Origin: CAYSPG01 sp964432885
Lineage (GTDB): Bacteria > Bacteroidota > Bacteroidia > AKYH767-A > OLB10
Assembly (NCBI GenBank): GCA_964432885.1
Contig: CAYSPG010000006.1
Span: 124,001-188,000, forward strand
DNA length: 64,000 nt
Direction of reading: 5' to 3'
In this document: piece after piece, positions 43,501 to 51,344 of the stretch
How the letters are laid out: each line of letters begins with the position of its first letter
How positions within the stretch are numbered: the stretch's first letter is position 1
Translations under genes and position numbers: made by a program
The notes under the pieces: model-generated
Database searches by the model: none
Told to the model about the DNA's origin: nothing
What the model saw: the letters and a program-made list of their open reading frames with translations, nothing else

Positions 43501-43948
43501 CTATGGTTGCAACAGTGGCATCAGTAAGTTGTGCTTTGTTGCCTTCGATGATGGGAACACTGCAGGCAATGGCTACTTTTTTGGCAGCTACTTTATCGCC
43601 CAATTGTTCCATGGCTTCGGGGGTTGGGCCAATGAATATTATTTTTTCATCGCGGCAACGCTTATTAAAATTTACATTCTCCGAAAGGAAACCGTAGCCT
43701 GGATGTATTGCATCTACATCATTAATTTTTGCAATGCGGATAATTTCTTCAATGTCGAGGTAGGGTTTAAGCGGGTCGGCATCGGCACCAATCTGGTAAG
43801 CTTCATCGGCTTTGTAACGATGAAGAGAGTAACGGTCTTCGTACGTGTAAATGGCAACGGTGCGAATGCCCAATTCACTCGCTGCGCGCAAAACGCGAAT
43901 GGCAATTTCGCCACGGTTGGCAACGAGGAGTTTTTTGATGTGGTTCAT
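40511..43948 (-). CDS. pyc: Pyruvate carboxylase
   Basis: A 1145-residue biotin enzyme that makes oxaloacetate from pyruvate, bicarbonate and ATP. Order: biotin carboxylase (1-450: KKLLVANRGEIAIRVLRAA, KAAAGGGGRGMRVV, FIEVNPRIQVEHTVTEEITG), carboxyltransferase (about 535-810: DCTFRDAHQSLLATRVR, LFSMEVWGGATFDVALRFL), allosteric linker, and biotin carrier with EAMKMET, biotinyl Lys1111. The single-chain form and length are normal. It replenishes the TCA cycle. There is no close partner gene; dnaX is divergent. Confidence 0.97.
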   Translation of the reverse strand: MNHIKKLLVANRGEIAIRVLRAASELGIRTVAIYTYEDRYSLHRYKADEAYQIGADADPLKPYLDIEEIIRIAKINDVDAIHPGYGFLSENVNFNKRCRDEKIIFIGPTPEAMEQLGDKVAAKKVAIACSVPIIEGNKAQLTDATVATIEAKRIGLPVMLKAAAGGGGRGMRVVRNMDELEKSFNEAKREAANAFGDDTIFIEKFVDDPKHIEVQILGDTHGNIVHLHERDCSVQRRFQKVVEVAPAPTLRQETKNKLHEYALAVTKHVGYSNAGTVEFLVDKDENIYFIEVNPRIQVEHTVTEEITGIDIVRSQIFIADGEKLSSPVIDIKNQNEIKCNGFAIQCRITTEDPQNDFKPDYGTIIAYRNAGGYGIRIDEGSSYQGVKVSPFFDSMIAKVTASGRTLAGASQRMYRALVEFRIRGVKTNIQFLENVIKHPVFQSGQSTVPFIQKHPELFNFKTRQDSGTKVLRYLADVMVNGNPDLNGLKNTKKFSQPRLPLYDPFRPTPIGTKQKLTELGPEKFAQWLKNEKVIHYTDCTFRDAHQSLLATRVRTIDMYKVAKAYAQQHPQLFSMEVWGGATFDVALRFLHEDPWKRLQLFRAAIPNILLQMLIRGSNAIGYAAYPDNLVEKFIEKSWENGIDVFRIFDSLNWVKSMKVSINAVRNQTGGLAEACICYTGDISNPQRSKYNLQYYIDLAGELQNAGAHILAIKDMAGLLKPYAASTLITELKKHLSIPIHLHTHDTSAMQCATYMKAVEAGVDVVDVALGSLSGLTSQPNFNSMIEALKGTERENYFNIDSLNEFSNYWEVVREWYYPFESGLQAGTAEVYKHEIPGGQYSNLKPQANSLGLGDKMEEIKKAYEEVNILFGDIVKVTPSSKVVGDMALFMVTNNLTKEDVILKGETLSFPDSVKSMFKGDLGQPPGGFPSDLQKIILKDEKPYTDLPNAHLTPIDFEKEFEEFKLKFDATLTLLDFLSYKFYPKVFEGYYKNLQQHGDLMTLPTIPFFYGMQTNEEIIVDIGKGKTILIRLLYIGDADESGMRTVYFRLNGQTRAIEVKDKNSTSKKISNAKVSAPTHIGAPLQGLLSKIFVKEGDSVKRNTPLFTIEAMKMETTITASRDMQIKKIVLTERTLVEADDLVMEGN

Positions 43949-43957
43949 TAGGAAGAG

Positions 43958-43983
43958 AAAAGTTTAAAGTTTTTAGTTTAAAA
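43958..43983. repeat. Word-repeat element upstream of pyc
   Basis: AAAAGTTTAAAGTTTTTAGT and TTA: repeats of AGTTTAAAG. It is the same vocabulary as the inverted repeat at 50970-51026. It lies in the 5' leader of pyc, so it may have landed by spread of a dispersed element. Confidence 0.45.
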
Positions 43984-44095
43984 TCAGAAGTTGGTTTTGA
44001 GTATGTAAATTTATACGAAATTAAAAGGGGAATGTTTTGATATTTTTAATAATCGTATATCTTAAAAATCAAAAGACTCTTTTAAAAAATAAACT

Positions 44096-44103
44096 TAGAT
44101 TTG
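44096..44103 (+). promoter_or_regulatory. TAGATTTG -7 box upstream of dnaX
   Basis: Exact TAnnTTTG match, 21 bases before the ATG at 44125. No TTG at the usual -33 place. Confidence 0.45.
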
Positions 44104-44124
44104 TAACCCTTATTTAGAGAACCA

Positions 44125-45906
44125 ATGAACAGTTTTGTAGTATCTGCACGTAAATACCGCCCGGCAACTTTTGATACCGTAGTGGGTCAGCAAACCATAA
44201 CCACTACTTTAAAAAATGCAATAAAGAATAATCACCTGGCACAGGCATTTTTATTTTGCGGGCCACGCGGGGTTGGAAAAACCACCTGTGCGCGCATACT
44301 TGCCAAAACAATTAACTGCACCAGCATTACTGCCGATACAGAATCGTGCAATGAATGTGAATCGTGCAAAACGTTTAACAGCGGACAGTCGTTAAATATT
44401 TTTGAGTTAGATGCTGCTTCAAACAACTCGGTGGACGATATACGTGCTTTGGTTGAGCAGGTGCGGTTTGCACCCCCTAACGGACGTTATAAAATTTACA
44501 TTATTGATGAGGTTCACATGCTTTCATCGGGTGCTTTTAATGCATTTTTAAAAACACTGGAGGAGCCACCACCTTATGCTATTTTTATTTTGGCAACTAC
44601 GGAGAAGCATAAAATTATTCCAACCATTTTATCACGCTGCCAGATTTTTGATTTTGCGCGAATACAAATTGATGACATTGCAAAACATCTTGCCAACATT
44701 GCGCAAAAAGAAAATATTGTTGCTGAAGATGATGCCCTGCACGTAATTGCTCAAAAAGCAGAAGGCGCTTTGCGTGATGCACTGAGTATGTTTGACCAAA
44801 TGGTAACATTTAGCGGCAACAAGGTTACGTACAAAGATGTTATTGCAAATCTTAACATTCTCGATTACGAATATTATTTTAAAGTAACAGACCAAATTGT
44901 TCCCGGAAATATTTCATCGGTGCTTTTAACTTTTGCCGAATTGCTAAACGAAGGTTTTGACGGGCACCATTTTATAAGTGGCCTTAGTTCGCATTTGCGC
45001 GATTTGCTTGTGTGCAAAGACGAAAGCACGCTGCAACTGCTTGAAGTTACACCCGGTGTAAAAGAAAAATACAAACTGCAAAGCAAAGCAATTGATACAG
45101 CAACTATTTTAAAACTCATTGACATTTGCAACAAGTGCGATATTGAATACAAAGCAGCCAAAAACCAGCGCCTGCATGTTGAAATTGCATTGCTAAAAAT
45201 GTGCGCCTTAGCCGGAAAATTAGTTGTAAACGAAAACGCAACACCCGTACCAACAGTTCAGGTTGAAAAAAAAACTTTAGTTGAAAAGACTGTTGTTGTT
45301 AATAAAGTCGAAGAGAGAAAAGAAGAGCATGAGAGTAGGCAGTCAGCAGTCGGCAGTCAGCAGAACGAAAACCATATTGAAACTCCAATTACAGTAAATC
45401 CAAACTACAAACCCCAAAATGTAAACGTTGCTGTTCCCCCTTCGGGGGATAGGGGGCTTACTCCGAGCATTTCTTCTATACTTAAACCCAAAAAAATTGT
45501 TAAAGAAGAAAAAATTGATGAACCAAAAAATAACGATGCTTTTGATTTACAAAAATTAATTTCGGTATGGAAAACATTTGCAGATGAAATGAATGCGCAA
45601 ATGCGCAAGCAGCTTTACACTACACTTTCTATTTCAACTCCTGAGCTTATTGACAGCACCACTATTCAATATACCATAGCCAACAAAGTGCAGGAGGAAG
45701 ATATAAGGGAAACGCGAACAGAATTACTTTCATATCTGAAAGAAAAACTCAACAACTCTTTTATAGATTTAAAAGTTGTGATGACAGAAAAAGCACCCGA
45801 AAGCGAGCGCGCTTATACCACACGCGACAAGTTTAAAAAGATGGCAGAAAAAAATCCTGACTTAGAAAAACTACGCCAGCAGTTTGATTTGGATTTGGAT
45901 TACTGA
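44125..45906 (+). CDS. dnaX: DNA polymerase III subunit gamma/tau
   Basis: A 593-residue clamp-loader ATPase. Walker A is GPRGVGKTT (46-54), the zinc cysteines are 65, 75, 78 and 81, Walker B is YIIDEVHM and sensor 1 is LSRCQIF. Domains I-III end near residue 370. An A9 run (45266-45274) follows in codons 381-384; gain of one A gives a stop after 386 residues and loss gives a stop after 384, so slippage would yield a gamma-type protein. The linker also holds two repeat-like inserts (residues about 404-413 and 436-446). The C-terminal tau part (about 470-593) should bind the polymerase. Confidence 0.95.
   Translation: MNSFVVSARKYRPATFDTVVGQQTITTTLKNAIKNNHLAQAFLFCGPRGVGKTTCARILAKTINCTSITADTESCNECESCKTFNSGQSLNIFELDAASNNSVDDIRALVEQVRFAPPNGRYKIYIIDEVHMLSSGAFNAFLKTLEEPPPYAIFILATTEKHKIIPTILSRCQIFDFARIQIDDIAKHLANIAQKENIVAEDDALHVIAQKAEGALRDALSMFDQMVTFSGNKVTYKDVIANLNILDYEYYFKVTDQIVPGNISSVLLTFAELLNEGFDGHHFISGLSSHLRDLLVCKDESTLQLLEVTPGVKEKYKLQSKAIDTATILKLIDICNKCDIEYKAAKNQRLHVEIALLKMCALAGKLVVNENATPVPTVQVEKKTLVEKTVVVNKVEERKEEHESRQSAVGSQQNENHIETPITVNPNYKPQNVNVAVPPSGDRGLTPSISSILKPKKIVKEEKIDEPKNNDAFDLQKLISVWKTFADEMNAQMRKQLYTTLSISTPELIDSTTIQYTIANKVQEEDIRETRTELLSYLKEKLNNSFIDLKVVMTEKAPESERAYTTRDKFKKMAEKNPDLEKLRQQFDLDLDY
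45266..45274 (+). promoter_or_regulatory. A9 run in dnaX, candidate slippage site
   Basis: Nine A in frame as GAA AAA AAA ACT. With ten A the frame reads AAC TTT AGT TGA, with eight it reads CTT TAG. Both lead to stops within four codons, directly after domain III. Thermus dnaX is known to make gamma by slippage on an A9 run. Confidence 0.5.
45334..45363. repeat. GCAGTC-word repeat lying in frame inside dnaX
   Basis: GTAGGCAGTCAGCAGTCGGC and AGTCAGCAG: four GCAGTC/AGCAG words. It encodes SRQSAVGSQQ in the flexible linker. This kind of word repeat is normally intergenic in Bacteroidota. Confidence 0.55.
45431..45460. repeat. CCCCCTTCGGGGG hairpin element inside dnaX
   Basis: 45436-45448 reads CCCCCTTCGGGGG, a strong hairpin, followed by ATAGGGGGCTTA. 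It encodes VPPSGDRGL in the linker. The form resembles the GC-rich dispersed repeat at 57230-57264. Confidence 0.6.
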
Positions 45907-45911
45907 AGTGA

Positions 45912-45985
45912 AGAGTTCAAGGTTCAACGTTCATCGCTCAAGATTGTCAACAAACTCACAATTCACTATTGACCATTCACAGTCC
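45912..45985. repeat. Word-repeat spacer between dnaX and the deiminase gene
   Basis: Words GTTCAAGGTTCAACGTTCA and then ACAATTCACTATTGACCATT with further TTCAC. It is low-complexity, repeat-like sequence between convergent genes. No clear terminator hairpin is seen. Confidence 0.45.
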
Positions 45986-47725
45986 TTACCTCACCATTAT
46001 TTTTTGAGTAACCAATTCACTTTCCGTTTTGCAGTTTATAAGATAAACACCCTTTGCAAATTGCGATGCATCAAAAAATAATTTATGCATTTGTGATTTA
46101 AGTGTTCCGCTAAAAATTTCTTTTACTGTGCGGCCTGTAACATCGGTTAATGTGATGGTTGCATTGCCGTTAGCATTTTTTATTTCAATACAAGTAATGC
46201 TTCGAGCAGGATTTGGAAAAACATTTATGTTTAAATCGCTGTGCACATTTTCGGTTGTAGCAATTCCTGTTGTACCAAGTACTTTAAATTTCCAGTACCC
46301 TGCCGGTGCAGGCATAGGCCGAGCCTGTTGCTTGCCCGATACTGCCTGTGCATGCACGTAATAATAAATGGTGGTGCCAACAGCCTGCGGAGGTATGGCA
46401 GCAGCAAAATAACCAGGTGAACCAATAACGGCATTCATAGAAACAGCCGCGTAAGGCAATGTGGTATCGGCACGCCAATACATGGTTGCAGTTTGAATTC
46501 CTGTGCGGTGCTTCATTAGTGCAACCACCTGGTAAGGAGTAGTTGTATTATACGTGTCTTGTAACTTTTGATGTGAAATTAATAACGGGTCGCTGGTGCC
46601 AAGTTCTTTGGTTATGCAATGCAATGCGCCAAGTGCTGGTATACTTGCATTTGAATTTATACCCACCACATTGTAACCAGGCAATGCCTCTTTGTAAATG
46701 TTTAAAGCAACAGTGTCTTCAGCAATATTGTAGATGGGAACAATTAATGTTTTATTTATAAACGATGCATTGGTGTATGTTAAATAATCGCCACCTGTGC
46801 TAGGGTAAGCACCGTTATCATCGGGCATTGGCATACGTATAACATTATACGGTGTGCCATACACCGAATTAAAATTATTTAAAATGTATTGCAGGTTGGC
46901 TTCTATTTGCGGGCCGTCAGAAATTCCCTGCGGATATTCTCCCATCACTAATGTTTCTTCATCAATAAGTTTCATGTGCATGTCAATGTGATGAATGTTA
47001 TCGTAAGGCAATGTTGGCATTTTTATATAGCGGTTTATGCCCATAAACTTGCTCATGATGGTGTCAATTTGTGCAGTGGTTTGTCCAGGATTTTCGTTTA
47101 TAGTAAGATTGGAAGAAAAGCCGGTGCCAAAACCATCGCACATAAAATTTCCGCCTGTATGAATTAAATCCCAAGGCGAAGTGGTGGTTTCGTAAAACGG
47201 TGTGTTTAGTTGTGTGGCTACATGACCCGGTATGGCATCATCCAAAGGGCGAGGGCGGTTGTAAATCCAGTCAACAGTAATTAATGTATCCACATCATTG
47301 GTGTAAGCGCTCCACGGGCCGTAGTCTCGGCTCCATACCGAATTGTAAGGCACATTCATAAACGTTACGTTTACGGTATCAATGCCATTGCTGGCAAGAT
47401 AATTTGTAACGCTTGTTGGGTTATTGGTAACTATATACACCCTGCATTCGGTTTTTGCAGCGCGTACAATTTCTTTTAACATGCTTTGATAGGTTGTCCA
47501 TGTAATCAGCAGTCCTTGTAATTCTTCCCACTCGCCAATGGTGCGCACGGGCGATGATGGTGGTGTGGTGATGGATGATAAAGATGATGCACCGCGCGAT
47601 TGCAAATACGATGGCATTAGCAACTGCTCGGCTGCTGTTATAGTGTGTGGTAAGTTTTGTTGCGCAACGGCTGTTGACATAATCACCATTGCAAATGCTG
47701 AAATAAGTAATGTTTTAGCGTTCAT
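45986..47725 (-). CDS. Secreted PAD-like (agmatine/peptidylarginine deiminase family) enzyme with T9SS sorting domain
   Basis: From ATG at 47725 it is 579 residues. A signal peptide ends TAVAQ (about 21). The deiminase domain (about 60-390) has the expected catalytic set: Asp134 in WSRDYGPW, His246 and Asp248 in HHIDMH, and Cys370 in GALHCITKELG. EWEELQG and HTGGNFMCDG are also family motifs. A beta domain (about 395-490) and a T9SS type A tail (FPNPARSITC to VTQKIMVR) follow. The layout is that of Porphyromonas PPAD, which citrullinates peptides. Substrate here, free agmatine or peptidyl arginine, is unknown; export favours an extracellular role. Confidence 0.88.
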   Translation of the reverse strand: MNAKTLLISAFAMVIMSTAVAQQNLPHTITAAEQLLMPSYLQSRGASSLSSITTPPSSPVRTIGEWEELQGLLITWTTYQSMLKEIVRAAKTECRVYIVTNNPTSVTNYLASNGIDTVNVTFMNVPYNSVWSRDYGPWSAYTNDVDTLITVDWIYNRPRPLDDAIPGHVATQLNTPFYETTTSPWDLIHTGGNFMCDGFGTGFSSNLTINENPGQTTAQIDTIMSKFMGINRYIKMPTLPYDNIHHIDMHMKLIDEETLVMGEYPQGISDGPQIEANLQYILNNFNSVYGTPYNVIRMPMPDDNGAYPSTGGDYLTYTNASFINKTLIVPIYNIAEDTVALNIYKEALPGYNVVGINSNASIPALGALHCITKELGTSDPLLISHQKLQDTYNTTTPYQVVALMKHRTGIQTATMYWRADTTLPYAAVSMNAVIGSPGYFAAAIPPQAVGTTIYYYVHAQAVSGKQQARPMPAPAGYWKFKVLGTTGIATTENVHSDLNINVFPNPARSITCIEIKNANGNATITLTDVTGRTVKEIFSGTLKSQMHKLFFDASQFAKGVYLINCKTESELVTQKIMVR

Positions 47726-47752
47726 ATTAATATCTTTGAAGTAATGTTGCAA

Positions 47753-47760
47753 CGAAAGTA
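47753..47760 (-). promoter_or_regulatory. TACTTTCG -7-like box of the deiminase gene
   Basis: One base from TAnnTTTG, 27 bases before the ATG at 47725. It is the same variant as at 2177-2184. Confidence 0.4.
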
Positions 47761-47825
47761 CATTATTTAAAAACTGAAATGATTTTTTTTAACATCAATA
47801 ATTACATCACCGGTTAACACACACC

Positions 47826-49289
47826 ATGCATAAACATCATCACAGCAAATTTCCATATTGGTTTTTGGTGTTGCTTGTTCCTCTTTTTGTTTTAAATGTA
47901 AATTCCTGTTTCGACTGGGGCGATGATTATGCACAATACATGTTGCAGGCAAAGCAAATTGCCACCGGCAAATCAATTACCGAAATTGAAATGCCCGGCA
48001 TACAGGTTTACTCACCCGCTTACAGGCCGGTAGGTTTTCCGTTGTTGCTTTCGCCATTTTATTTTTTGTTTAAGCAAAATGCTTTAGGGTACATGTATAT
48101 GATGAGTGCTTTGCTTGCTGCACTGGCAGTTGTTTGTTTTTTGTTTTTGCATTCGTACGCCAATAAATTTATTTCGGCATTGCTTGTGCTGGTGTTTATA
48201 TACAATCCGTTAACCATACGTTTAAAAGCCGAAGTACTTGCCGATATTCCTTTTACATTATGTGTTATAAGCGTTTTGTATTTAAGCCATCATCATAAAA
48301 AATGGTTTACGCTTTTACTGGTTTTGGTTGCCATGTTGTTAAAAAATGCAGGCTTGGTTTTGTGGCTTGGTTTGCTTTTGTATGAAATAAAAAAAATAAT
48401 ATTCGCACACAATCATACCAAACATCATAAGCCCGATTATTTATTTTTGGTTTACACAGCACTTGTTCCTGCTTTGTATTTTTTAATCAATCATGTGCTG
48501 TTTAAAATTCCGGTGGCAAACGAGGTGTGGTATAAAGATTTGTTTTTTAATAAAGAAATTATGGCTACCGTAAAAACCAACTGCAGTTATTACTACAAAG
48601 TTTTTTCTGTTGCGTTTGAGCAGGAAGTGCCTATGTGGCTAAATGCAGTAATAAAAATTTTTCTCACCGTTTTTATCCTTACCGGAATAATTTCAAAATG
48701 GAAAGAACGAATGGGCGCAGGCGATTTTGTTTTTATTGTTTATGTACTGATGATACTTGCATATCCTTATCATAAGGGTGGTTATCGGTTTATTTTTCCG
48801 GTAATGCCTCTGTTGCTTTTGTATTTATATAGTGGTATGAATTTTTATTTTTCGCGCTTAAAGTCGTTTCGTGTTTTTCCGGTGGCAGTGTTTTTACTGC
48901 TTGTGCTTTTATCATATACCATAAATTTAGTTGAGCTTAGCAAAAATAACTGCACCACAATAGCCGGCCCACACCAAGCTGATTTTACAGATGTAGTTTA
49001 TCATTACAAAAAAAACTGCGCTGCCAATGATGTTGTATTGTTTGCACGGCCATGGGCATTAAAATATTTTGGCAACGTACAGGCATCACCTGTTATAAAT
49101 CAATGGTCGGTGGCCCAATTTAAAAACCATATTAGTTTTTACCGAATAAAATATGTGCTTGCCTGCACAAACAAGCATCACGAACTTTATCAAAAAGGGC
49201 TTATAGATTTTTTAGAAACTGAACCAAGTAAAAAAGTGGTGTGGCAAAATAAAACGTATGCATTGTTTTTACTGGTGCCACCAATTTGA
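47826..49289 (+). CDS. Polytopic membrane protein, probable GT-C type glycosyltransferase
   Basis: A 487-residue protein with about ten membrane helices. The first periplasmic loop has WGDDYAQYM (Asp33-Asp34), in the position of the acidic pair of GT-C enzymes (ArnT/PMT type), followed by PAYRPVGFPLLLSPFYFLF. A C-terminal soluble part starts near residue 385 (HQADFTDVVYHYKKNCAAND). Such enzymes use lipid-linked sugars as donors. The donor and acceptor are unknown. It is a single-gene unit. A perfect hairpin covers the stop codon. Confidence 0.7.
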   Translation: MHKHHHSKFPYWFLVLLVPLFVLNVNSCFDWGDDYAQYMLQAKQIATGKSITEIEMPGIQVYSPAYRPVGFPLLLSPFYFLFKQNALGYMYMMSALLAALAVVCFLFLHSYANKFISALLVLVFIYNPLTIRLKAEVLADIPFTLCVISVLYLSHHHKKWFTLLLVLVAMLLKNAGLVLWLGLLLYEIKKIIFAHNHTKHHKPDYLFLVYTALVPALYFLINHVLFKIPVANEVWYKDLFFNKEIMATVKTNCSYYYKVFSVAFEQEVPMWLNAVIKIFLTVFILTGIISKWKERMGAGDFVFIVYVLMILAYPYHKGGYRFIFPVMPLLLLYLYSGMNFYFSRLKSFRVFPVAVFLLLVLLSYTINLVELSKNNCTTIAGPHQADFTDVVYHYKKNCAANDVVLFARPWALKYFGNVQASPVINQWSVAQFKNHISFYRIKYVLACTNKHHELYQKGLIDFLETEPSKKVVWQNKTYALFLLVPPI

Positions 49290-49303
49290 GTGGTGGCACC
49301 AGT
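49271..49303. repeat. Perfect 12-bp hairpin spanning the stop codon of the membrane protein gene
   Basis: ACTGGTGCCACC (49271-49282) and GGTGGCACCAGT (49292-49303) with a 9-base loop. The stop TGA (49287-49289) is in the loop. There is no T run behind it; the true terminator follows. It could protect the mRNA 3' end. Confidence 0.7.
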
Positions 49304-49317
49304 ATCTGTAGCGCAAA

Positions 49318-49348
49318 AAAAAGGCCGCCTTTTTGAGGCAGCCTTTTT
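49318..49348. terminator. Bidirectional terminator
   Basis: AAAAAGGCCGCC (49318-49329) pairs with GGCAGCCTTTTT (49337-49348) with one mismatch and a 7-base loop. It separates the convergent genes ending at 49289 and 49371. Confidence 0.8.
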
Positions 49349-49370
49349 ATAAAAATTTTGTTTGCAATTA

Positions 49371-50138
49371 TTATTTCATTGGGATGGTATATACCACGCC
49401 TAAGAATATTCCGCCAAGGATTCGATGAGTGGGCTGGTAGTCAAAATCCTTTGAAATATCTGCATCCTCAAAGTGAGACGCAGCGGCAATGGGTATAAAA
49501 TCCAGATCGGCATCATCATATTCGTCTCCAAGTTCATCTTCATCAAATTCCTTAGTTGCATTTCCCATATAGCTAAGACGTAATCCGGCACTAATAGTAA
49601 ATTGGTCGCCTGCTTTTATATCAACACCAAATCCAATAACCACGCCCACGGTAACAGGTTTATACAAAAACTTTACATCGCCTTCTTCCTTTTCATCATC
49701 AAACAACGAAGACGAAGGGCTAAATTCGTAGGTTTCGGTGGCCTTTGTTAAAAAACTAAACTGAGGTCCAAATTCAAAATATGCCCCCTTCTCATTACCA
49801 CCAAGCCTTAATGTAAGTGGAACATCCATGTAACGCAGCATAACTTTTCCATCGTAGGTTCCTACATTTTCAAAATCACCTGTGTATTTCTGATTATGAC
49901 CGCTTCTCATAATCCCCAAACCTAACCCCACATTCTCATTAAAATAAAACTGCGTGTTTAATCCAAAATTGCCGCCCCAGGTGATGGCAACATCTAATTC
50001 GTCATCGGCATCCGAAACGTTTTTGTTAATTAACCAGGTAGAGTTAAAGGCTCCACCTAAACCTACTTTAAATGCTTTTTGTGCAAACAGGGTAGTGGTT
50101 GCAGCAATTAGAGCCATGCTCAGAATAATTTTCTTCAT
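49371..50138 (-). CDS. Outer-membrane beta-barrel protein (porin-like)
   Basis: A 255-residue protein with signal peptide (MKKIILSMALIAATTTLFAQ). KAFKVGLGGAFNSTWLINK is a typical first strand of a PorT/OmpW-type eight-strand barrel. Alternating strands follow (NFGLNTQFYFNENVGLGLGI, YMDVPLTLRLGG, AYFEFGPQFSFL). Acidic loops such as FDEDELGDEYDDADLDF could bind cations. It ends GVVYTIPMK. The gene is preceded by a good promoter and is divergent from fabG. Confidence 0.85.
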   Translation of the reverse strand: MKKIILSMALIAATTTLFAQKAFKVGLGGAFNSTWLINKNVSDADDELDVAITWGGNFGLNTQFYFNENVGLGLGIMRSGHNQKYTGDFENVGTYDGKVMLRYMDVPLTLRLGGNEKGAYFEFGPQFSFLTKATETYEFSPSSSLFDDEKEEGDVKFLYKPVTVGVVIGFGVDIKAGDQFTISAGLRLSYMGNATKEFDEDELGDEYDDADLDFIPIAAASHFEDADISKDFDYQPTHRILGGIFLGVVYTIPMK

Positions 50139-50166
50139 GTGATTTTTGTTTAGTTATATTTGACGG

Positions 50167-50174
50167 CAAAAATA
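50167..50174 (-). promoter_or_regulatory. TATTTTTG -7 box with TTTG -33 for the barrel gene
   Basis: Minus-strand TATTTTTG (50167-50174) with TTTG at 50193-50196 and an 18-base spacer, the best complete promoter match in the window. The ATG at 50138 is 28 bases downstream. Confidence 0.65.
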
Positions 50175-50213
50175 GAAGTAAATCATTTCGTCCAAAATTA
50201 TTTTGTTACCATT

Positions 50214-50957
50214 ATGATGTTGAAAAATAAAATTGCTTTGGTTACAGGTGCTTCGCGCGGCATAGGCCGTGGTATTGCTTTAATGCTTGCCCATGAGGGC
50301 GCATCGGTTGCATTTACTTTTCTTTCATCTCCCGATAAGGCAATAGAACTGGAAAACGAATTAAAAGCCAAAGGCGTAAAAGCGAAAGGCTATCAAAGCA
50401 ATGCTGCCGACTTTACCGCTGCCGAAAAACTGATAAATGATGTGGTGGCAGAATTTGGCACGATTGATATTTTGGTTAACAATGCCGGTATTACCCGCGA
50501 CAATTTATTAATGCGAATGACAGAGCAACAATTTGACGAAGTGGTAAACACCAATCTTAAATCGGCATTTAATACCACCAAGCATATTCAGCGTACAATG
50601 CTTAAACAAAAGTCGGGTAGTATTATAAATATAACTTCAGTTGTTGGTGCAAAAGGAAATGCGGGGCAGGCAAATTATGCTGCTTCAAAAGCCGGAATAA
50701 TTGGTTTTACAAAATCGGTTGCATTAGAACTTGGGTCAAGAAATATCAGATGCAATGCCATTGCACCCGGTTTTATAGAAACTGAAATGACAGCAGCACT
50801 TGACGAAGCAACAGTAAAAGGATGGGCCGAAGCCATACCAATGAAACGTGCCGGAACCGTAAATGACATTGCAAATGCAGTTGTTTTTTTAGCAAGTGAT
50901 ATGAGTACTTACATTACAGGGCAAGTGCTGCATGTAAACGGAGGAATGTACACGTAA
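50214..50957 (+). CDS. fabG: 3-oxoacyl-[acyl-carrier-protein] reductase
   Basis: From ATG at 50214 (or 50217) it is 247 residues, the normal length. It reduces 3-ketoacyl-ACP with NADPH in fatty acid synthesis. Motifs: cofactor loop TGASRGIGRG (about 11-20), NNAGITRDNLLMRM, the catalytic Ser in INITSVVGAKGN, YxxxK in NYAASKAG, and the C-terminal TGQVLHVNGGMYT. The upstream extension to 50160 overlaps the divergent promoter and is rejected. Confidence 0.95.
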   Translation: MMLKNKIALVTGASRGIGRGIALMLAHEGASVAFTFLSSPDKAIELENELKAKGVKAKGYQSNAADFTAAEKLINDVVAEFGTIDILVNNAGITRDNLLMRMTEQQFDEVVNTNLKSAFNTTKHIQRTMLKQKSGSIINITSVVGAKGNAGQANYAASKAGIIGFTKSVALELGSRNIRCNAIAPGFIETEMTAALDEATVKGWAEAIPMKRAGTVNDIANAVVFLASDMSTYITGQVLHVNGGMYT

Positions 50958-50969
50958 ACAAAGTTTGTG

Positions 50970-51026
50970 GTTTGAAGTTTAAAGTCTAAAGTTTAAACTT
51001 CAAACTTTAAACTTCAAACTTTAAAC
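50970..51026. repeat. AT-rich inverted repeat element after fabG
   Basis: Left arm GTTTGAAGTTTAAAGT (50970-50985) and right arm ACTTTAAACTTCAAAC (51004-51019), 16 bp perfect, with further copies of the word TTTAAACTTCAAAC between and after. It may terminate fabG or be a dispersed word-repeat element; the same words occur upstream of pyc. Confidence 0.65.
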
Positions 51027-51038
51027 TCTTTTTTTCCT

Positions 51039-51341
51039 ATGGACAGATTAACCACCCGCGAATCGCGATACACAAAATACAGTTATCTGCTTTTTATATG
51101 CGGAATAATTTTTATGCCCATTATGGTAATGAACTTTTATCATGATACACGCGGAACAGAAAATATTCCTGCTTATATTTTTTCAGCACTATCATCAGCA
51201 CTGGCTGCTATTTTATTATACAGCGTGCGCATACGTATGAACTTTACACTTAAGTTTTGGATTTTCCTTATCTCGTTAATCATTATCAATTCATTGTTGT
51301 GGGTGGTATTTTGTGAGGGCACTTTTATTTATAGGGATTAA
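51039..51341 (+). CDS. Small membrane protein of unknown function
   Basis: A 100-residue protein with three hydrophobic helices (about 16-33, 44-63, 70-92), a charged N-end (MDRLTTRESRYTK) and a short acidic tail (EGTFIYRD). No family recognised. It follows a repeat element and precedes queE by 72 bases; function cannot be inferred from position. Confidence 0.6.
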   Translation: MDRLTTRESRYTKYSYLLFICGIIFMPIMVMNFYHDTRGTENIPAYIFSALSSALAAILLYSVRIRMNFTLKFWIFLISLIIINSLLWVVFCEGTFIYRD

Positions 51342-51344
51342 GAA

